Below, in pieces: positions 1 through 8,128 of a DNA stretch of 39,022 nucleotides. The notes beneath the pieces are model-generated. The model was not told the DNA's origin and ran no database searches. It saw nothing but the letters and a program-made list of their open reading frames with translations. The DNA comes from Desulfobulbaceae bacterium. GTDB lineage: Bacteria > Desulfobacterota > Desulfobulbia > Desulfobulbales > SURF-16. The stretch lies in assembly GCA_003249165.1 (NCBI GenBank), contig QKJV01000250.1, positions 1-39,022 on the forward strand, given 5' to 3'. The number at the start of each line of letters is the position of its first letter. The stretch's first letter is position 1. The translations under genes were made by a program, and so were the position numbers.

Positions 1-320
1 CGCACCCAGCTGTTCTCCCAAATATTTGCTGAATTGGCGTAAAGATATTCTTCCAGAGAATGAAGAGCGGTGGGAGGCAGATCGCCGCGGGCCGTTCTTT
101 TCAGGATATTCTGATAACAGTCGGAATTGCGGATGGTAACCGGCAAGTCAACCTTCTGCGGTTCACCTTCAATTGCCACCTGAAGTTCAAATTCCATGCC
201 GACACTGGAGTCGGCATTGCCAAACGGTACAAGATCCTGAGCTGCAAGGTACTGGCGCAGTCCGGCTCTTTTCTTCTCAGCAGATTCTTTCATTAACGGG
301 TCATATTCATATCGATTCAT
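1..320 (-). CDS. Hypothetical protein, N-terminal part (runs off left edge)
   Basis: The minus strand is open from an ATG at 320 down to base 1, giving 106 residues without a stop. It begins MNRYEYDPLMKESAEKKRAG and later reads GMEFELQVAIEGEPQKVDLP. The C-terminus lies outside the window. There is no signal peptide or membrane segment in the visible part, so a cytoplasmic protein is likely. No clear ribosome binding site precedes the ATG; an in-frame TAA lies 27 bases upstream, so the start cannot be much earlier. I do not recognise the family. An opposing plus-strand frame over the same stretch has no supporting features, and the minus-strand codons look more like those of the neighbouring genes. 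The gene is divergent from the radical SAM gene, with about 210 bp between them in which I see no clear signal. Confidence 0.6.
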   Translation of the reverse strand, partial: MNRYEYDPLMKESAEKKRAGLRQYLAAQDLVPFGNADSSVGMEFELQVAIEGEPQKVDLPVTIRNSDCYQNILKRTARGDLPPTALHSLEEYLYANSANIWENSWV

Positions 321-531
321 GTACAGCTTTATACTGAATCTTTGTTAGTGGAAATATAAAATGAGATAAGAATATTGTTTCATCCAATTTAGATTTTATT
401 ATAAGAAGTGATACACGCTGGAGAAAGAGGCGAACAGCAATATTTCTCTGAAACAAAGATGCCGGCACCAAATTACCGATACGACCCATAACGCATTCCT
501 AATCAATTCGTCACAACGACACCCTGAAATT

Positions 532-1677
532 ATGAGTGAATCGTCCTATAGAGGTTTTGAACAGGGGCCTATTCGACCGCCAAGTGAAGCGAGAAGCCTG
601 CTTATTCGAGTGACCAGAAACTGCCCGTGGAACCGGTGCACCTTCTGCCCGGTGTACAAAGGGCAAAAATACTCCAAAAGACCGCTTGACCATGTCCTTC
701 GGGATATCGACAGTGTCTTCCGCTATGTAGAAAAACTGAAAACAATAGAGCACCTACTTTCTGTTCCCCGGCAGGAGTTACTGACCCGGCTGTCCGTTCC
801 GGCAGACGAGTTGGATGTCTTTGCAAGTACCTGTAATTTTGCGCTGTCCGGCATGCGTTCTGTCTTTCTGCAGGATGCAAACAGCCTGATCATCAAACCT
901 GAAGAGCTTATACGCATCGTCAGCCATCTTCGAAGCCGTTTTCCGGAAGTTAAACGCATAACCTCCTACGCAAGAGCAGGCACAGTTGCCAAAATTGATG
1001 ACGAAGAGCTTAAAGCACTCTTTGCAAGCGGGCTTAACAGAATTCATATCGGTATGGAATCGGGATCAGATAAGGTCCTCAAACAGGTCAGCAAAGGATG
1101 CACCAAAGCCGCCCTCATTGAAGCAGGCAGAAGAGTAAGAGCCAGCGGCATGGAACTTTCATACTACTATATGCCCGGGCTCGGCGGTAAAGAACTTTCT
1201 TCTGAACATGCCCGGGAAAGTGCCGATGTCCTCAACCTGGTGCAGCCCGATTTCATCAGAATCCGCTCGCTCGCTCTGCCTCCCGGTGCACAGCTCACCA
1301 AACAGTGCATGTGCGGTGATTTTGAAAAACCGGGCGAGCTTGATACATGCAGAGAACTGCGCGAATTCTTCCTTCATCTCAACGATATCCCGAGCATCAT
1401 TCGCAGCGATCATATCCTCAACCTGCTGATCGAGATAGACGGTTCACTGGCTACAGAGCGCCAGCACTTTATCGAAGTGACAAACCGTTTTCTTGAACTT
1501 TCGTCGTACGACCAGATGGTCTTCATCGTCGGACGACGAACCGACAGGATTTACAGTCTTGCCGATCTTGCCAGTCCGGCGATATACCGGGATTGCGAAA
1601 CGGCCTGCGGACGACTTGGTGTAACTCCTGAAAACGTTGACAGAATAACTGCTAGAATAGCGTCACGCTACATTTAG
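532..1677 (+). CDS. Radical SAM protein with CX4CX2C cluster motif
   Basis: This 381-residue protein has near its N-terminus (about residue 29) the segment RNCPWNRCTFCPVYKG, which reads as a radical SAM iron-sulfur site. The cysteine spacing is CX4CX2C, not the usual CX3CX2C. Further on, SYARAGTV, LNRIHIGMESGSDKVLKQV and the glycine-rich GLGGKE fit the strands of a radical SAM TIM barrel; the GMESGSD segment is typical of the COG1032/Elp3-like group. There is no B12-binding domain upstream and no obvious C-terminal auxiliary cluster. The expected role is SAM-dependent radical chemistry in the cytoplasm; the substrate is unknown. The gene stands alone, about 250 bp ahead of the acyl-CoA synthetase gene. 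The start is the first ATG; its ribosome binding site is weak. Confidence 0.8.
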   Translation: MSESSYRGFEQGPIRPPSEARSLLIRVTRNCPWNRCTFCPVYKGQKYSKRPLDHVLRDIDSVFRYVEKLKTIEHLLSVPRQELLTRLSVPADELDVFASTCNFALSGMRSVFLQDANSLIIKPEELIRIVSHLRSRFPEVKRITSYARAGTVAKIDDEELKALFASGLNRIHIGMESGSDKVLKQVSKGCTKAALIEAGRRVRASGMELSYYYMPGLGGKELSSEHARESADVLNLVQPDFIRIRSLALPPGAQLTKQCMCGDFEKPGELDTCRELREFFLHLNDIPSIIRSDHILNLLIEIDGSLATERQHFIEVTNRFLELSSYDQMVFIVGRRTDRIYSLADLASPAIYRDCETACGRLGVTPENVDRITARIASRYI

Positions 1678-1709
1678 CCCTTTTGTCCGCCCTCACGTTA
1701 TTCCTGCAT

Positions 1710-1757
1710 CCCTGCCCGGTAATACTTTAAAATTTTAAAGAAAGCGATTAAGCAGGG
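1710..1757 (+). terminator. Possible hairpin after the radical SAM gene
   Basis: An outer pair CCCTGC (1710-1715) and GCAGGG (1752-1757) encloses a perfect 16-bp AT-rich palindrome, CTTTAAAATTTTAAAG (1725-1740). It lies 33 bp after the radical SAM stop codon. No clean T-run follows, so it could be a weak terminator or a protein-binding palindrome. Confidence 0.3.
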
Positions 1758-1807
1758 TGAAACCATTTAAAAAGTTGTAAATCGGCTAACCCGACTCTCC
1801 TTGCATG

Positions 1808-1816
1808 TGGTATAAT
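1808..1816 (+). promoter_or_regulatory. Extended -10 promoter candidate for the acyl-CoA synthetase operon
   Basis: The sequence TGGTATAAT matches an extended -10 element (TGnTATAAT). No good -35 hexamer sits 17 bp upstream, which is tolerated by extended -10 promoters. It lies about 110 bp ahead of the start codon at 1926. Confidence 0.4.
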
Positions 1817-1925
1817 TATACTTTACATTGAAGTTGTACTGTAATTGACCGTTTCATTACATTGAGCGTGATACAGGCACCCCGGATTCCGGAGGCCCTT
1901 CACACAAATATCCAGGAAGCAAACA

Positions 1926-4040
1926 ATGTTGAACAGCTTATTCAATCCCGAAACCGTTGCAGTGGTCGGTGCATCCAGGACACCGGGCAAAGTCGGCCAC
2001 GACATTCTGGTCAATCTCATCGAAGGCGGCTTTGAAGGAAACATCATTCCCGTCAACCCAGCCGGAGGCACCATTCTTGATCTGCCGGTCTATGAACATC
2101 TCAGACAATACAAGGGAAATGTTGACCAGACCATCATCGCTATCCCGAAAGAGCAGGTGCTCGAAACCGTGCAGGAAGCACTCAACAAAGGCACCAAAAG
2201 CGTTATCATGGTCAGTTCCGGTTTCAGAGAGATGGGGGAAATCGGTGCTTCTCTTGAAGAAGAGATAGCGACACTCTGCAAACGTGGCGGAGCAAGACTG
2301 CTCGGCCCCAACTGTCTCGGCCTGATCAATACGAAGAATAAACTCAATTCATCTTTTGCCGGCAAGATGCCGATCCCCGGAAAGATCTCTGTCTTTTCCC
2401 AATCCGGTGCACTCTGTTCAGCTATTCTCGATCTGTCTAAGCGCAAATATCTTGGCCTCTCCAAGGTTGTCTCCATCGGCAACAAGGCAGATATCAACGA
2501 GGATGACCTGCTGAAATATTTCGAAGAAGACGAGGATACCGATGTGGTCATCGGCTATCTTGAAAATATTGTTTCAGGCGACCGGTTCATCAAGGTTGCC
2601 TCAAAAATCAGCGTTAAAAAGCCGGTTATCATTTTGAAATCCGGGACAAGCAGCGTCGGTCAGCGGGCAGCAGCCACCCATACCGGTGTGCTGGCAGGCA
2701 CCGACACAGCATACGGGGCGGCCTTCAAACGCTCAGGCGTTATCCGGGCGGATACATTTGATGCACTGTTTGATTATGCAACCGCCTTCTCCATGCAGCC
2801 GCTGCCCAAGGGTTTACGCGTTCTGATCATTTCCAACGCCGGCGGTCCAGGCACCATGGCAGCCGATGCTGTCGAGCATGCAGGCCTGATGGTTGCCGAG
2901 CTCTCCACCAACATTGCCGGATCGCTTCGTGGTCAGCTGTCGTCAGACAATGTAGTCACAGGAAGCCCGATAAATGTTTTAGGCGATGCCCCGCCGGAGC
3001 GTTATGCCGAAGCACTGATTGCAGGCCAGAACGCCAATTCTGTCGATGCAATCATCATAATTCTCACGCCGCAGGCGATGTCCAACGCAGATGAAACGGT
3101 GCGCCAGCTTGCCTTGGCAATTGACGGTTCAAAGCCGGTCTTTGCCTCGTTCATGGGCGGCCGAGACATGCTGAACGGCAAAAACGTCTTTACTGCCGCA
3201 AACCTGCCCGACTTTCCGTCACCTGAACGTGCTGTTGCCGCTCTCAAAGTGATGTATGAATATGCCGCCTGGCAGCAGCGTCCGCCGCGTATGGTCACCC
3301 GCTTCAGGGTAAACAGGAGGCGGGCTGAACGTATCATCACCAGAAGTCAGCGACACAACATCCTGCAGCTGAACGAAGTGAAATGCAAAAAGATTCTCGA
3401 CGCCTACGGCTTTGCAACGCCTCCAGGCCGTCTCGTCAACACTGTCGACGAGGCAATAGAACATGCCAAGCGGATAGGCTTTCCGGTTGCGCTGAAAATT
3501 GTTTCACCGGATATCGTCCACAAATCCGATATGGGCGGCGTCAAACTCAACCTGAACAACACGCAGCAGGTGCGAGACGCCTTTGACCTGATGATGATGC
3601 GCATCACGCAGCAATGCCCTGAAGCACGTATTGAGGGAATTGATGTGGAAAAAATGGTTGATTCAGGGCTCGAGGTTATTCTTGGAATGAACCGCGATCC
3701 GCAGTTCGGACCGATGCTGATGTTCGGTCTCGGCGGTATCTTCGTTGAGGTCCTGAAAGATGTGACCTTCCATCTAGCTCCGATCACCCACGACGAAGCA
3801 GTACAGATGCTGATGTCAACCAGATCGTACGATATACTCGAAGGCAGACGAGGCCAGAAAGGGGTTGATATAGACGCCATAGCAAGAGGAATTCAGCGAA
3901 TCAGCCAGCTGACCACCGACTTCCCGCAGATTAAAGAGCTTGATATCAACCCGTTTATTGTCGGTGAGATAGGAACAGAGCCGATAGTAGCCGATGCGAG
4001 AATGACACTTTCTGAACCGGATAAGATTGACAGGTTCTAA
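1926..4040 (+). CDS. ADP-forming acetate/acyl-CoA synthetase, fused alpha-beta (ACD)
   Basis: Predicted to interconvert acyl-CoA + ADP + phosphate and acid + CoA + ATP, conserving energy from acetyl-CoA or activating acids. The 704 residues show the fused layout: CoA-binding Rossmann domain (about 1-130, with VAVVGASRTPGKVG), two succinyl-CoA ligase-like domains (about 150-450, with FSQSGALCS and AATHTGVLAG) and a C-terminal ATP-grasp domain (about 480-700, with PVALKIVSPDIVHKSDMGGV). His252 in THTG matches the phosphohistidine of the alpha part, and His532 in VHKSD matches the second histidine proposed to shuttle phosphate in this family. AGGAAG precedes the ATG. The next gene, a CoA-transferase/GNAT fusion, follows after 57 bp, so the two probably form an operon for acyl-CoA/acid exchange. 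The acyl specificity cannot be read from sequence. Confidence 0.93.
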   Translation: MLNSLFNPETVAVVGASRTPGKVGHDILVNLIEGGFEGNIIPVNPAGGTILDLPVYEHLRQYKGNVDQTIIAIPKEQVLETVQEALNKGTKSVIMVSSGFREMGEIGASLEEEIATLCKRGGARLLGPNCLGLINTKNKLNSSFAGKMPIPGKISVFSQSGALCSAILDLSKRKYLGLSKVVSIGNKADINEDDLLKYFEEDEDTDVVIGYLENIVSGDRFIKVASKISVKKPVIILKSGTSSVGQRAAATHTGVLAGTDTAYGAAFKRSGVIRADTFDALFDYATAFSMQPLPKGLRVLIISNAGGPGTMAADAVEHAGLMVAELSTNIAGSLRGQLSSDNVVTGSPINVLGDAPPERYAEALIAGQNANSVDAIIIILTPQAMSNADETVRQLALAIDGSKPVFASFMGGRDMLNGKNVFTAANLPDFPSPERAVAALKVMYEYAAWQQRPPRMVTRFRVNRRRAERIITRSQRHNILQLNEVKCKKILDAYGFATPPGRLVNTVDEAIEHAKRIGFPVALKIVSPDIVHKSDMGGVKLNLNNTQQVRDAFDLMMMRITQQCPEARIEGIDVEKMVDSGLEVILGMNRDPQFGPMLMFGLGGIFVEVLKDVTFHLAPITHDEAVQMLMSTRSYDILEGRRGQKGVDIDAIARGIQRISQLTTDFPQIKELDINPFIVGEIGTEPIVADARMTLSEPDKIDRF

Positions 4041-4097
4041 GGATAAAGATTTACAATTTTGCGGTAACAACTTTTTCGAAAAAAAAGGAAAAGGATT

Positions 4098-5978
4098 ATG
4101 GAGTTTGATAGAAACTGGCAATCCAAATATATGAGTATGGTGAGCACGGCCAAACGTGCCGTTAAAAATATCCGCTCTGGCCAGCGTGTTTTCATCGGAA
4201 CCGGCTGTGCCGAGCCGACCGAGCTGGTTGACGCAATGACTGCACGGGCCGGCAAGCTCGCCGATGTTGAAATCGTACAGCTCTTTACTAAAGGCGATGC
4301 AGCCTATGCCCAGAAACAGTTTTCAGCCTCATTTACCCCGAATTCCTTCTTCATCGGGCAGAACGTTCGCGGCCTGATCCAGGAAGGGCTCGGCAGTTAC
4401 ACGCCGATTTTGCTGTCCAATATTCCACAGCTGTTCAACTCGGGCAAGCAGCCGATTGATGTCGCCCTGGTGCAGGTTACCCCGCCGAACGAACTGGGCA
4501 GGGTAAGCCTGGGTATTTCTGTCGATATCGTACGAAGTGCCATCGAAAATGCCTCGCTGATCATCGCTCAGGTCAATGAGAATATGCCGTGGACATCCTG
4601 TGATTCGGTTATCGATATCTACGATCTCGACATTCTCGTTCCGGCCGATGTTCCGCTGATTGAGAAGATGGATGAAATAGATCATCCGGTCACCAAGGCC
4701 ATAGGCCGTAATGTCGCCAGCCTGATTGAAAACGGCTCGACCATTCAATTCGGTCTCGGTCGAAATGCCGAGCTCGGCCGTCTGCCCCATGCCGCCATAC
4801 AGTTTCTCAAAGAAAAGCAAAACCTTGGCATACACTCAGAGATGGTCACCGACTCGATTCTCGATCTGATTGAGAGCGGCGCTGTCAACGGCAGCAGAAA
4901 AACCAGCGATAAAGGCAAGATTGTAACCAGTTTCTGCATGGGGACGAAAAAACTCTACGATGCTGTCAACGACAACCCTCTTTTCTGCTTCAGGCCGACT
5001 GAATATGTCAACGATGCAACGGTTATCCGTCAGCAGCATAAAATGGTCGCCATCAACCCTGCCCACGAGGTAGACCTTACCGGCCAGGTCTGCTCCGATT
5101 CTTCGGAAGGCAAGTTCTACTCGGGTATCGGCGGTATCGTTGACTTCAACCGCGGTGCCCCGAGGTCTAAAGACGGCAAATCAATCATCGTACTGCCTTC
5201 AACAAGCTATGACGGCAGCAGATCAAATATCGTTCTCAATCTCAGCCAGGGTTCCGGAGTAACCATCACCCGCGGCACTGTTTTTTATATCGTTACCGAA
5301 TACGGCATTGCCTATCTGCATGGCAAATCGATCCAGGAACGCGTCATGGCGATGATATCCATTGCCCATCCAAAGTTCCGTGAACAACTGATCGAAGAAG
5401 CAATCAAAGCAAAATATCTGCCATCCACAATGTCGGAAGTCGGCGACAAGATTTATATGCTGGCCGATAATTCACTCCACTCAACTCTTCTCGTCGATGA
5501 CGGCACCCAGATCACCTTCCGTTCCATCCAGCCGACCGACGAACCACACATTCGTGACCTTGTCTATGCCCTTTCAAAGGAGACGATCTACTATCGCTAC
5601 ATGAGCAGGCAGACGGCTTTTTCCCATAAAATGATTCAGGATTTCGTCTATATTGACCATCGCAAAGATGTGGCGTTAGTCGGGACCGTCCCCGAAGCAC
5701 ACGGTGAGGATATTGTCTGCGTCGGCCGCTATTATCTTGATGAAGAAACCAACCACGCCGAAGTTGCCTTCGTTATCAGAGATGACTGGCAGAATAAACA
5801 CATCGGTTCTTTTCTCTTCAAAAAGCTTGCTGAACAGGCAAAACGAAACGGCATCACAGGCTTTACCGCTGAGGTATTACGGGAAAACACAAGAATGCAG
5901 TCAATCTTCAACCATTCAGGTTTCCAGGTGAAAACCAAACTGCAGGAAGGGGTTTACAGCTACGTGATGGATTTCTAA
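4098..5978 (+). CDS. Acetyl-CoA hydrolase/CoA-transferase fused to a GNAT domain
   Basis: The first about 450 residues are a CoA-transferase of the 4-hydroxybutyrate CoA-transferase/acetyl-CoA hydrolase type, shown by GTGCAEPTELVDAM near the N-terminus, QFGLGRNAELGRLPHA in the middle, GIGGIVDFNRGA and the late TEYGIAYLHGKSIQERV. Residues from about 475 to 626 form a GNAT acyltransferase domain (ITFRSIQPTDEPHIRDLV, then EVAFVIRDDWQNKHIGS as the acetyl-CoA-binding stretch, and TAEVLRENTRMQSIF). The two-domain fusion is a known arrangement. The transferase half would move CoA between acetyl-CoA and another acid; the GNAT half might acylate a protein, possibly the ACD encoded just upstream, but that is inference. 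A strong ribosome binding site (AAGGAAAAGGATT) precedes the ATG. It is most likely co-transcribed with the ACD gene. Confidence 0.9.
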   Translation: MEFDRNWQSKYMSMVSTAKRAVKNIRSGQRVFIGTGCAEPTELVDAMTARAGKLADVEIVQLFTKGDAAYAQKQFSASFTPNSFFIGQNVRGLIQEGLGSYTPILLSNIPQLFNSGKQPIDVALVQVTPPNELGRVSLGISVDIVRSAIENASLIIAQVNENMPWTSCDSVIDIYDLDILVPADVPLIEKMDEIDHPVTKAIGRNVASLIENGSTIQFGLGRNAELGRLPHAAIQFLKEKQNLGIHSEMVTDSILDLIESGAVNGSRKTSDKGKIVTSFCMGTKKLYDAVNDNPLFCFRPTEYVNDATVIRQQHKMVAINPAHEVDLTGQVCSDSSEGKFYSGIGGIVDFNRGAPRSKDGKSIIVLPSTSYDGSRSNIVLNLSQGSGVTITRGTVFYIVTEYGIAYLHGKSIQERVMAMISIAHPKFREQLIEEAIKAKYLPSTMSEVGDKIYMLADNSLHSTLLVDDGTQITFRSIQPTDEPHIRDLVYALSKETIYYRYMSRQTAFSHKMIQDFVYIDHRKDVALVGTVPEAHGEDIVCVGRYYLDEETNHAEVAFVIRDDWQNKHIGSFLFKKLAEQAKRNGITGFTAEVLRENTRMQSIFNHSGFQVKTKLQEGVYSYVMDF

Positions 5979-6010
5979 TCCACACCCTAACCGCGGTGCT
6001 CAAACATTTG

Positions 6011-6045
6011 CTGCTCTCATCTTGCAACAAACCGGATGGGAGCAG
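6011..6045 (+). terminator. Hairpin after the CoA-transferase gene
   Basis: CTGCTCTCAT (6011-6020) pairs with ATGGGAGCAG (6036-6045) over 10 positions including one G-U pair, 33 bp after the stop codon. It lacks a clear T-run, so termination is likely but not proven. Confidence 0.4.
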
Positions 6046-6234
6046 AGTCTCATAACCACTTTATAACGATATTCTGTTTTTTAAGAAAACAGGATACTTT
6101 TCCAACAGCTGCTTCGCTCTGGTCAATCCAGACACAAAAGCAAAAAGAATCAAACCAATTTCTGATTTCATGCAAACAACACTAGTGAAATCATTTGGAA
6201 TTCTTGAATGAGAGGAATTACGAAAAGAAAAAGT

Positions 6235-6308
6235 TGGCTGGGGGACAGGGATTCGAACCCCGATAAGCGGAGTCAGAGTCCGCCGCCTTACCATTAGACC
6301 ATCCCCCA
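6235..6308 (-). tRNA. tRNA-Gln (anticodon CUG), CCA encoded
   Basis: Read on the minus strand, the molecule begins TGGGGGAT and ends TCCCCCA-G-CCA. The acceptor stem is a perfect 7 bp that starts with the U1-A72 pair characteristic of glutamine tRNAs, with discriminator G73 and a genome-encoded CCA. The anticodon arm is GCGGA-CUCUGAC-UCCGC, so the anticodon is CUG and reads CAG codons. The D arm contains AATGGTAAGGC, and the T loop is TTCGAAT on a 5-bp stem with one G-U pair. It stands alone with its own promoter just upstream. Confidence 0.96.
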
Positions 6309-6330
6309 TTATCAGGATGCCGGTGGCACA

Positions 6331-6359
6331 TTTATAGACAATTCAAACAAACATGTCAA
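6331..6359 (-). promoter_or_regulatory. Sigma-70 type promoter of the tRNA-Gln gene
   Basis: On the minus strand a perfect TTGACA (-35; plus-strand 6354-6359) is followed after exactly 17 bp by TATAAA (-10; 6331-6336). The site lies about 22 bp ahead of the mature tRNA 5' end, a normal distance for a tRNA promoter. Confidence 0.8.
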
Positions 6360-6760
6360 GCTGATATTATTGAATAAAATTGAATCATGATGTTTTTATC
6401 AGAGCGAGAGAACTTTTCCACAATTCTGGTTACTTGCATCATTGATTTATCTCAATTCTGTCTCCATTATCTCCCCCATTGTTGCAAAGTTCTCATGACA
6501 ATTTCTTAAAACAAACCATCATTTCTTAAAATCAACTCGCGTAACAAAAAGTATATCCATCAAAACTCTTCTGAAGATTAATAGTAGTAATCTAGAGTTT
6601 ACCTAGAATGCATTATGGTTAAGATCGTTGTAGGAGAGGAATGCTTTTGAAATATCATTAACATAATGAAATCATAGAAAATCTTATTCAGATAAAGCTA
6701 TAATAAAGAAAAACAGAGTGACCACCTCCTGTCAATAACAGTATGATTATAGTCAAACAA
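6360..6760. other. AT-rich gap without a recognisable gene
   Basis: About 400 bp between the tRNA promoter and the end of the PEP-CTERM gene. I see no convincing open frame. The only structure noted is ATTTCTTAAAA repeated directly at 6501 and 6521, which is too short to interpret. No clear terminator for the PEP-CTERM gene is visible here. Confidence 0.6.
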
Positions 6761-7402
6761 TTATTTCTTTTTCCTTCGATATCCAAACAGCCCGACCAAC
6801 CCGGTAGAGAGTAAAAGAAGACTTGCTGGTTCTGGAACTGGATTTACAATTGGAGTAAATGTCTGTCCTGCATTTATTTCACCTGCAGTATTCGATGCTG
6901 CAGTCCAGGTAAAATCACTGTACTGATTTCCAGTTCCAATAAGTTGAAGAGAGTATCCATTAAGTGTGTCCTTAGATTCTGATATTCCAATATCTGTACT
7001 TGTCATTCCATAGGCAACACCCTCTGCAGCTGTTAAAATTCCTTCATAGCTAATAAATTGAACAACGCCCGTACCATCGTAAAGAACGATACCATCTGCA
7101 TCACCATTTTGAACTATTTTAAGATCAATAGTTATAAACCCCCATCCATCAACCGAATTTGAGAAACTGCTGCCGGAAAGATCAACTGTATCATACACTT
7201 TTCCATTAGCCCCATTGTAAAGAATTATCGCCCAATCAGTAAGATCTGTACCTTCTATTCCTGCCAATTCAACAAATTCATTTTGATCATCACCTACATT
7301 ATCATAATGAAATTCATTAATAAAAATTGTAGCCCCGAAGCTTTTACTGTTAAAGGATAAAAGCATTAAGAAACTTAATACAAAAACACACCCCTTTTTC
7401 AT
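6761..7402 (-). CDS. PEP-CTERM surface protein, lamin-tail-like
   Basis: The protein has an N-terminal Sec signal (MKKGCVFVLSFLMLLSF, cleavage expected after SKSFGA), a beta-rich body and a C-terminal PEP-CTERM signal: the motif VPEPAS, a hydrophobic stretch LLLLSTGLVGLFGY and basic RRKKK. Such tails are recognised by exosortase for surface or exopolysaccharide attachment; no exosortase gene lies in this window. The body begins IFINEFHYDNVGDDQNEFVE, which resembles the lamin-tail (LTD) fold seen in secreted proteins. The start at 7402 gives 213 residues and is preferred over an in-frame ATG 15 codons upstream, because AAGGG stands just ahead and the signal peptide begins there. G+C is lower than in neighbouring genes. 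A sigma-54-like site lies about 40 bp upstream. Confidence 0.88.
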   Translation of the reverse strand: MKKGCVFVLSFLMLLSFNSKSFGATIFINEFHYDNVGDDQNEFVELAGIEGTDLTDWAIILYNGANGKVYDTVDLSGSSFSNSVDGWGFITIDLKIVQNGDADGIVLYDGTGVVQFISYEGILTAAEGVAYGMTSTDIGISESKDTLNGYSLQLIGTGNQYSDFTWTAASNTAGEINAGQTFTPIVNPVPEPASLLLLSTGLVGLFGYRRKKK

Positions 7403-7442
7403 CGCTATTCCCTTGTTATAATTTAATATCAACCACAAAGGA

Positions 7443-7458
7443 TACAAAACCTGTGCCC
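7443..7458 (-). promoter_or_regulatory. Sigma-54-like -24/-12 site ahead of the PEP-CTERM gene
   Basis: On the minus strand the sequence is GGGCACAGGTTTTGTA. It has GGCAC at -24, ten bases between GG and the -12 dinucleotide, and TTG at -12, with T in place of the usual C in TTGC. The expected transcript start would leave a leader of roughly 30 bases before the ATG at 7402. Sigma-54 control of PEP-CTERM genes through PrsK/PrsR is established in some bacteria. Confidence 0.4.
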
Positions 7459-8128
7459 TGATAGCTTTTATCCTCTATTATTGCAATTATTATGTAAATC
7501 TCCCGCATTACCTAAAATTCTAGAATTTTCGAAAAGATAATTTCTCTCGGGAAGGGAATGGTCATCATTTGGCAGATCGCGCCTCTAAATTGTTTCGAGA
7601 TTCTCCCCAAGACCTCAAAACGTAACGCTTCCACCTCTTTTAGTTTAAGCCTTATAAGTGAATTTTTTATTTAAACTATTAACGATACAAGTTACAACAT
7701 GAATTTTCAAAATACCCCACTGGGAATGTTTAGCATATCGTTATTCCATTAGAATTACGTAGTCTGTTTTTATTCGGGCTTATTCTTCGGATTTCTGGAA
7801 TGAAAAGGAAATTCAGATATAGCTTCAGATAACTTAATCGTGGCAATATTTCTCGAATACTGGAGTAAAAAAGCAAAAAAAAATCTTCTCACGCCCTTAT
7901 CCTTTCCAGACATTACATACTCAACTCAGGTAAAACGAACCTCTATTCCTGCAACTCTTTCAAAACCAGTTTGTCAGATTTGAATGTAACCTGACGTTCC
8001 AGAGTTCCTGATCGAAACCAGCTTTTTGCGAGTACTGTTTTGTCTCCTTGTTCAAGTAATTTTTATCGAATTCTCCGGCTTCCGCATGTATTATTACACC
8101 TCAAATAATATATCAGAGGAGAATCATT
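7459..8128. other. AT-rich gap with a perfect palindrome and a possible gene remnant
   Basis: About 670 bp without an intact gene. At 7514-7529 is a perfect 16-bp palindrome, AAAATTCTAGAATTTT, about 110 bp upstream of the PEP-CTERM start. At 7943-8103 on the minus strand, two overlapping frames look partly coding but have no start: one reads QKAGFDQELWNVRLHS, the other KSWFRSGTLERQVTFKSD and then stops at 7943. This could be the end of a decayed gene or chance. The rest shows nothing I can interpret. Confidence 0.45.

Noticed and set aside
60-296. Plus-strand frame of 78 codons at the left edge
   Set aside because: The opposite strand is open across the whole edge with a more plausible protein, so this is a shadow.
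6061-6309. Minus-strand frame of 82 codons
   Set aside because: It runs through the tRNA-Gln gene and has no coding features.
6501-6531. Direct repeat ATTTCTTAAAA, possible start of an array
   Set aside because: Only two copies of 11 bases; no CRISPR-like spacing or further copies. No CRISPR array was seen in the window.
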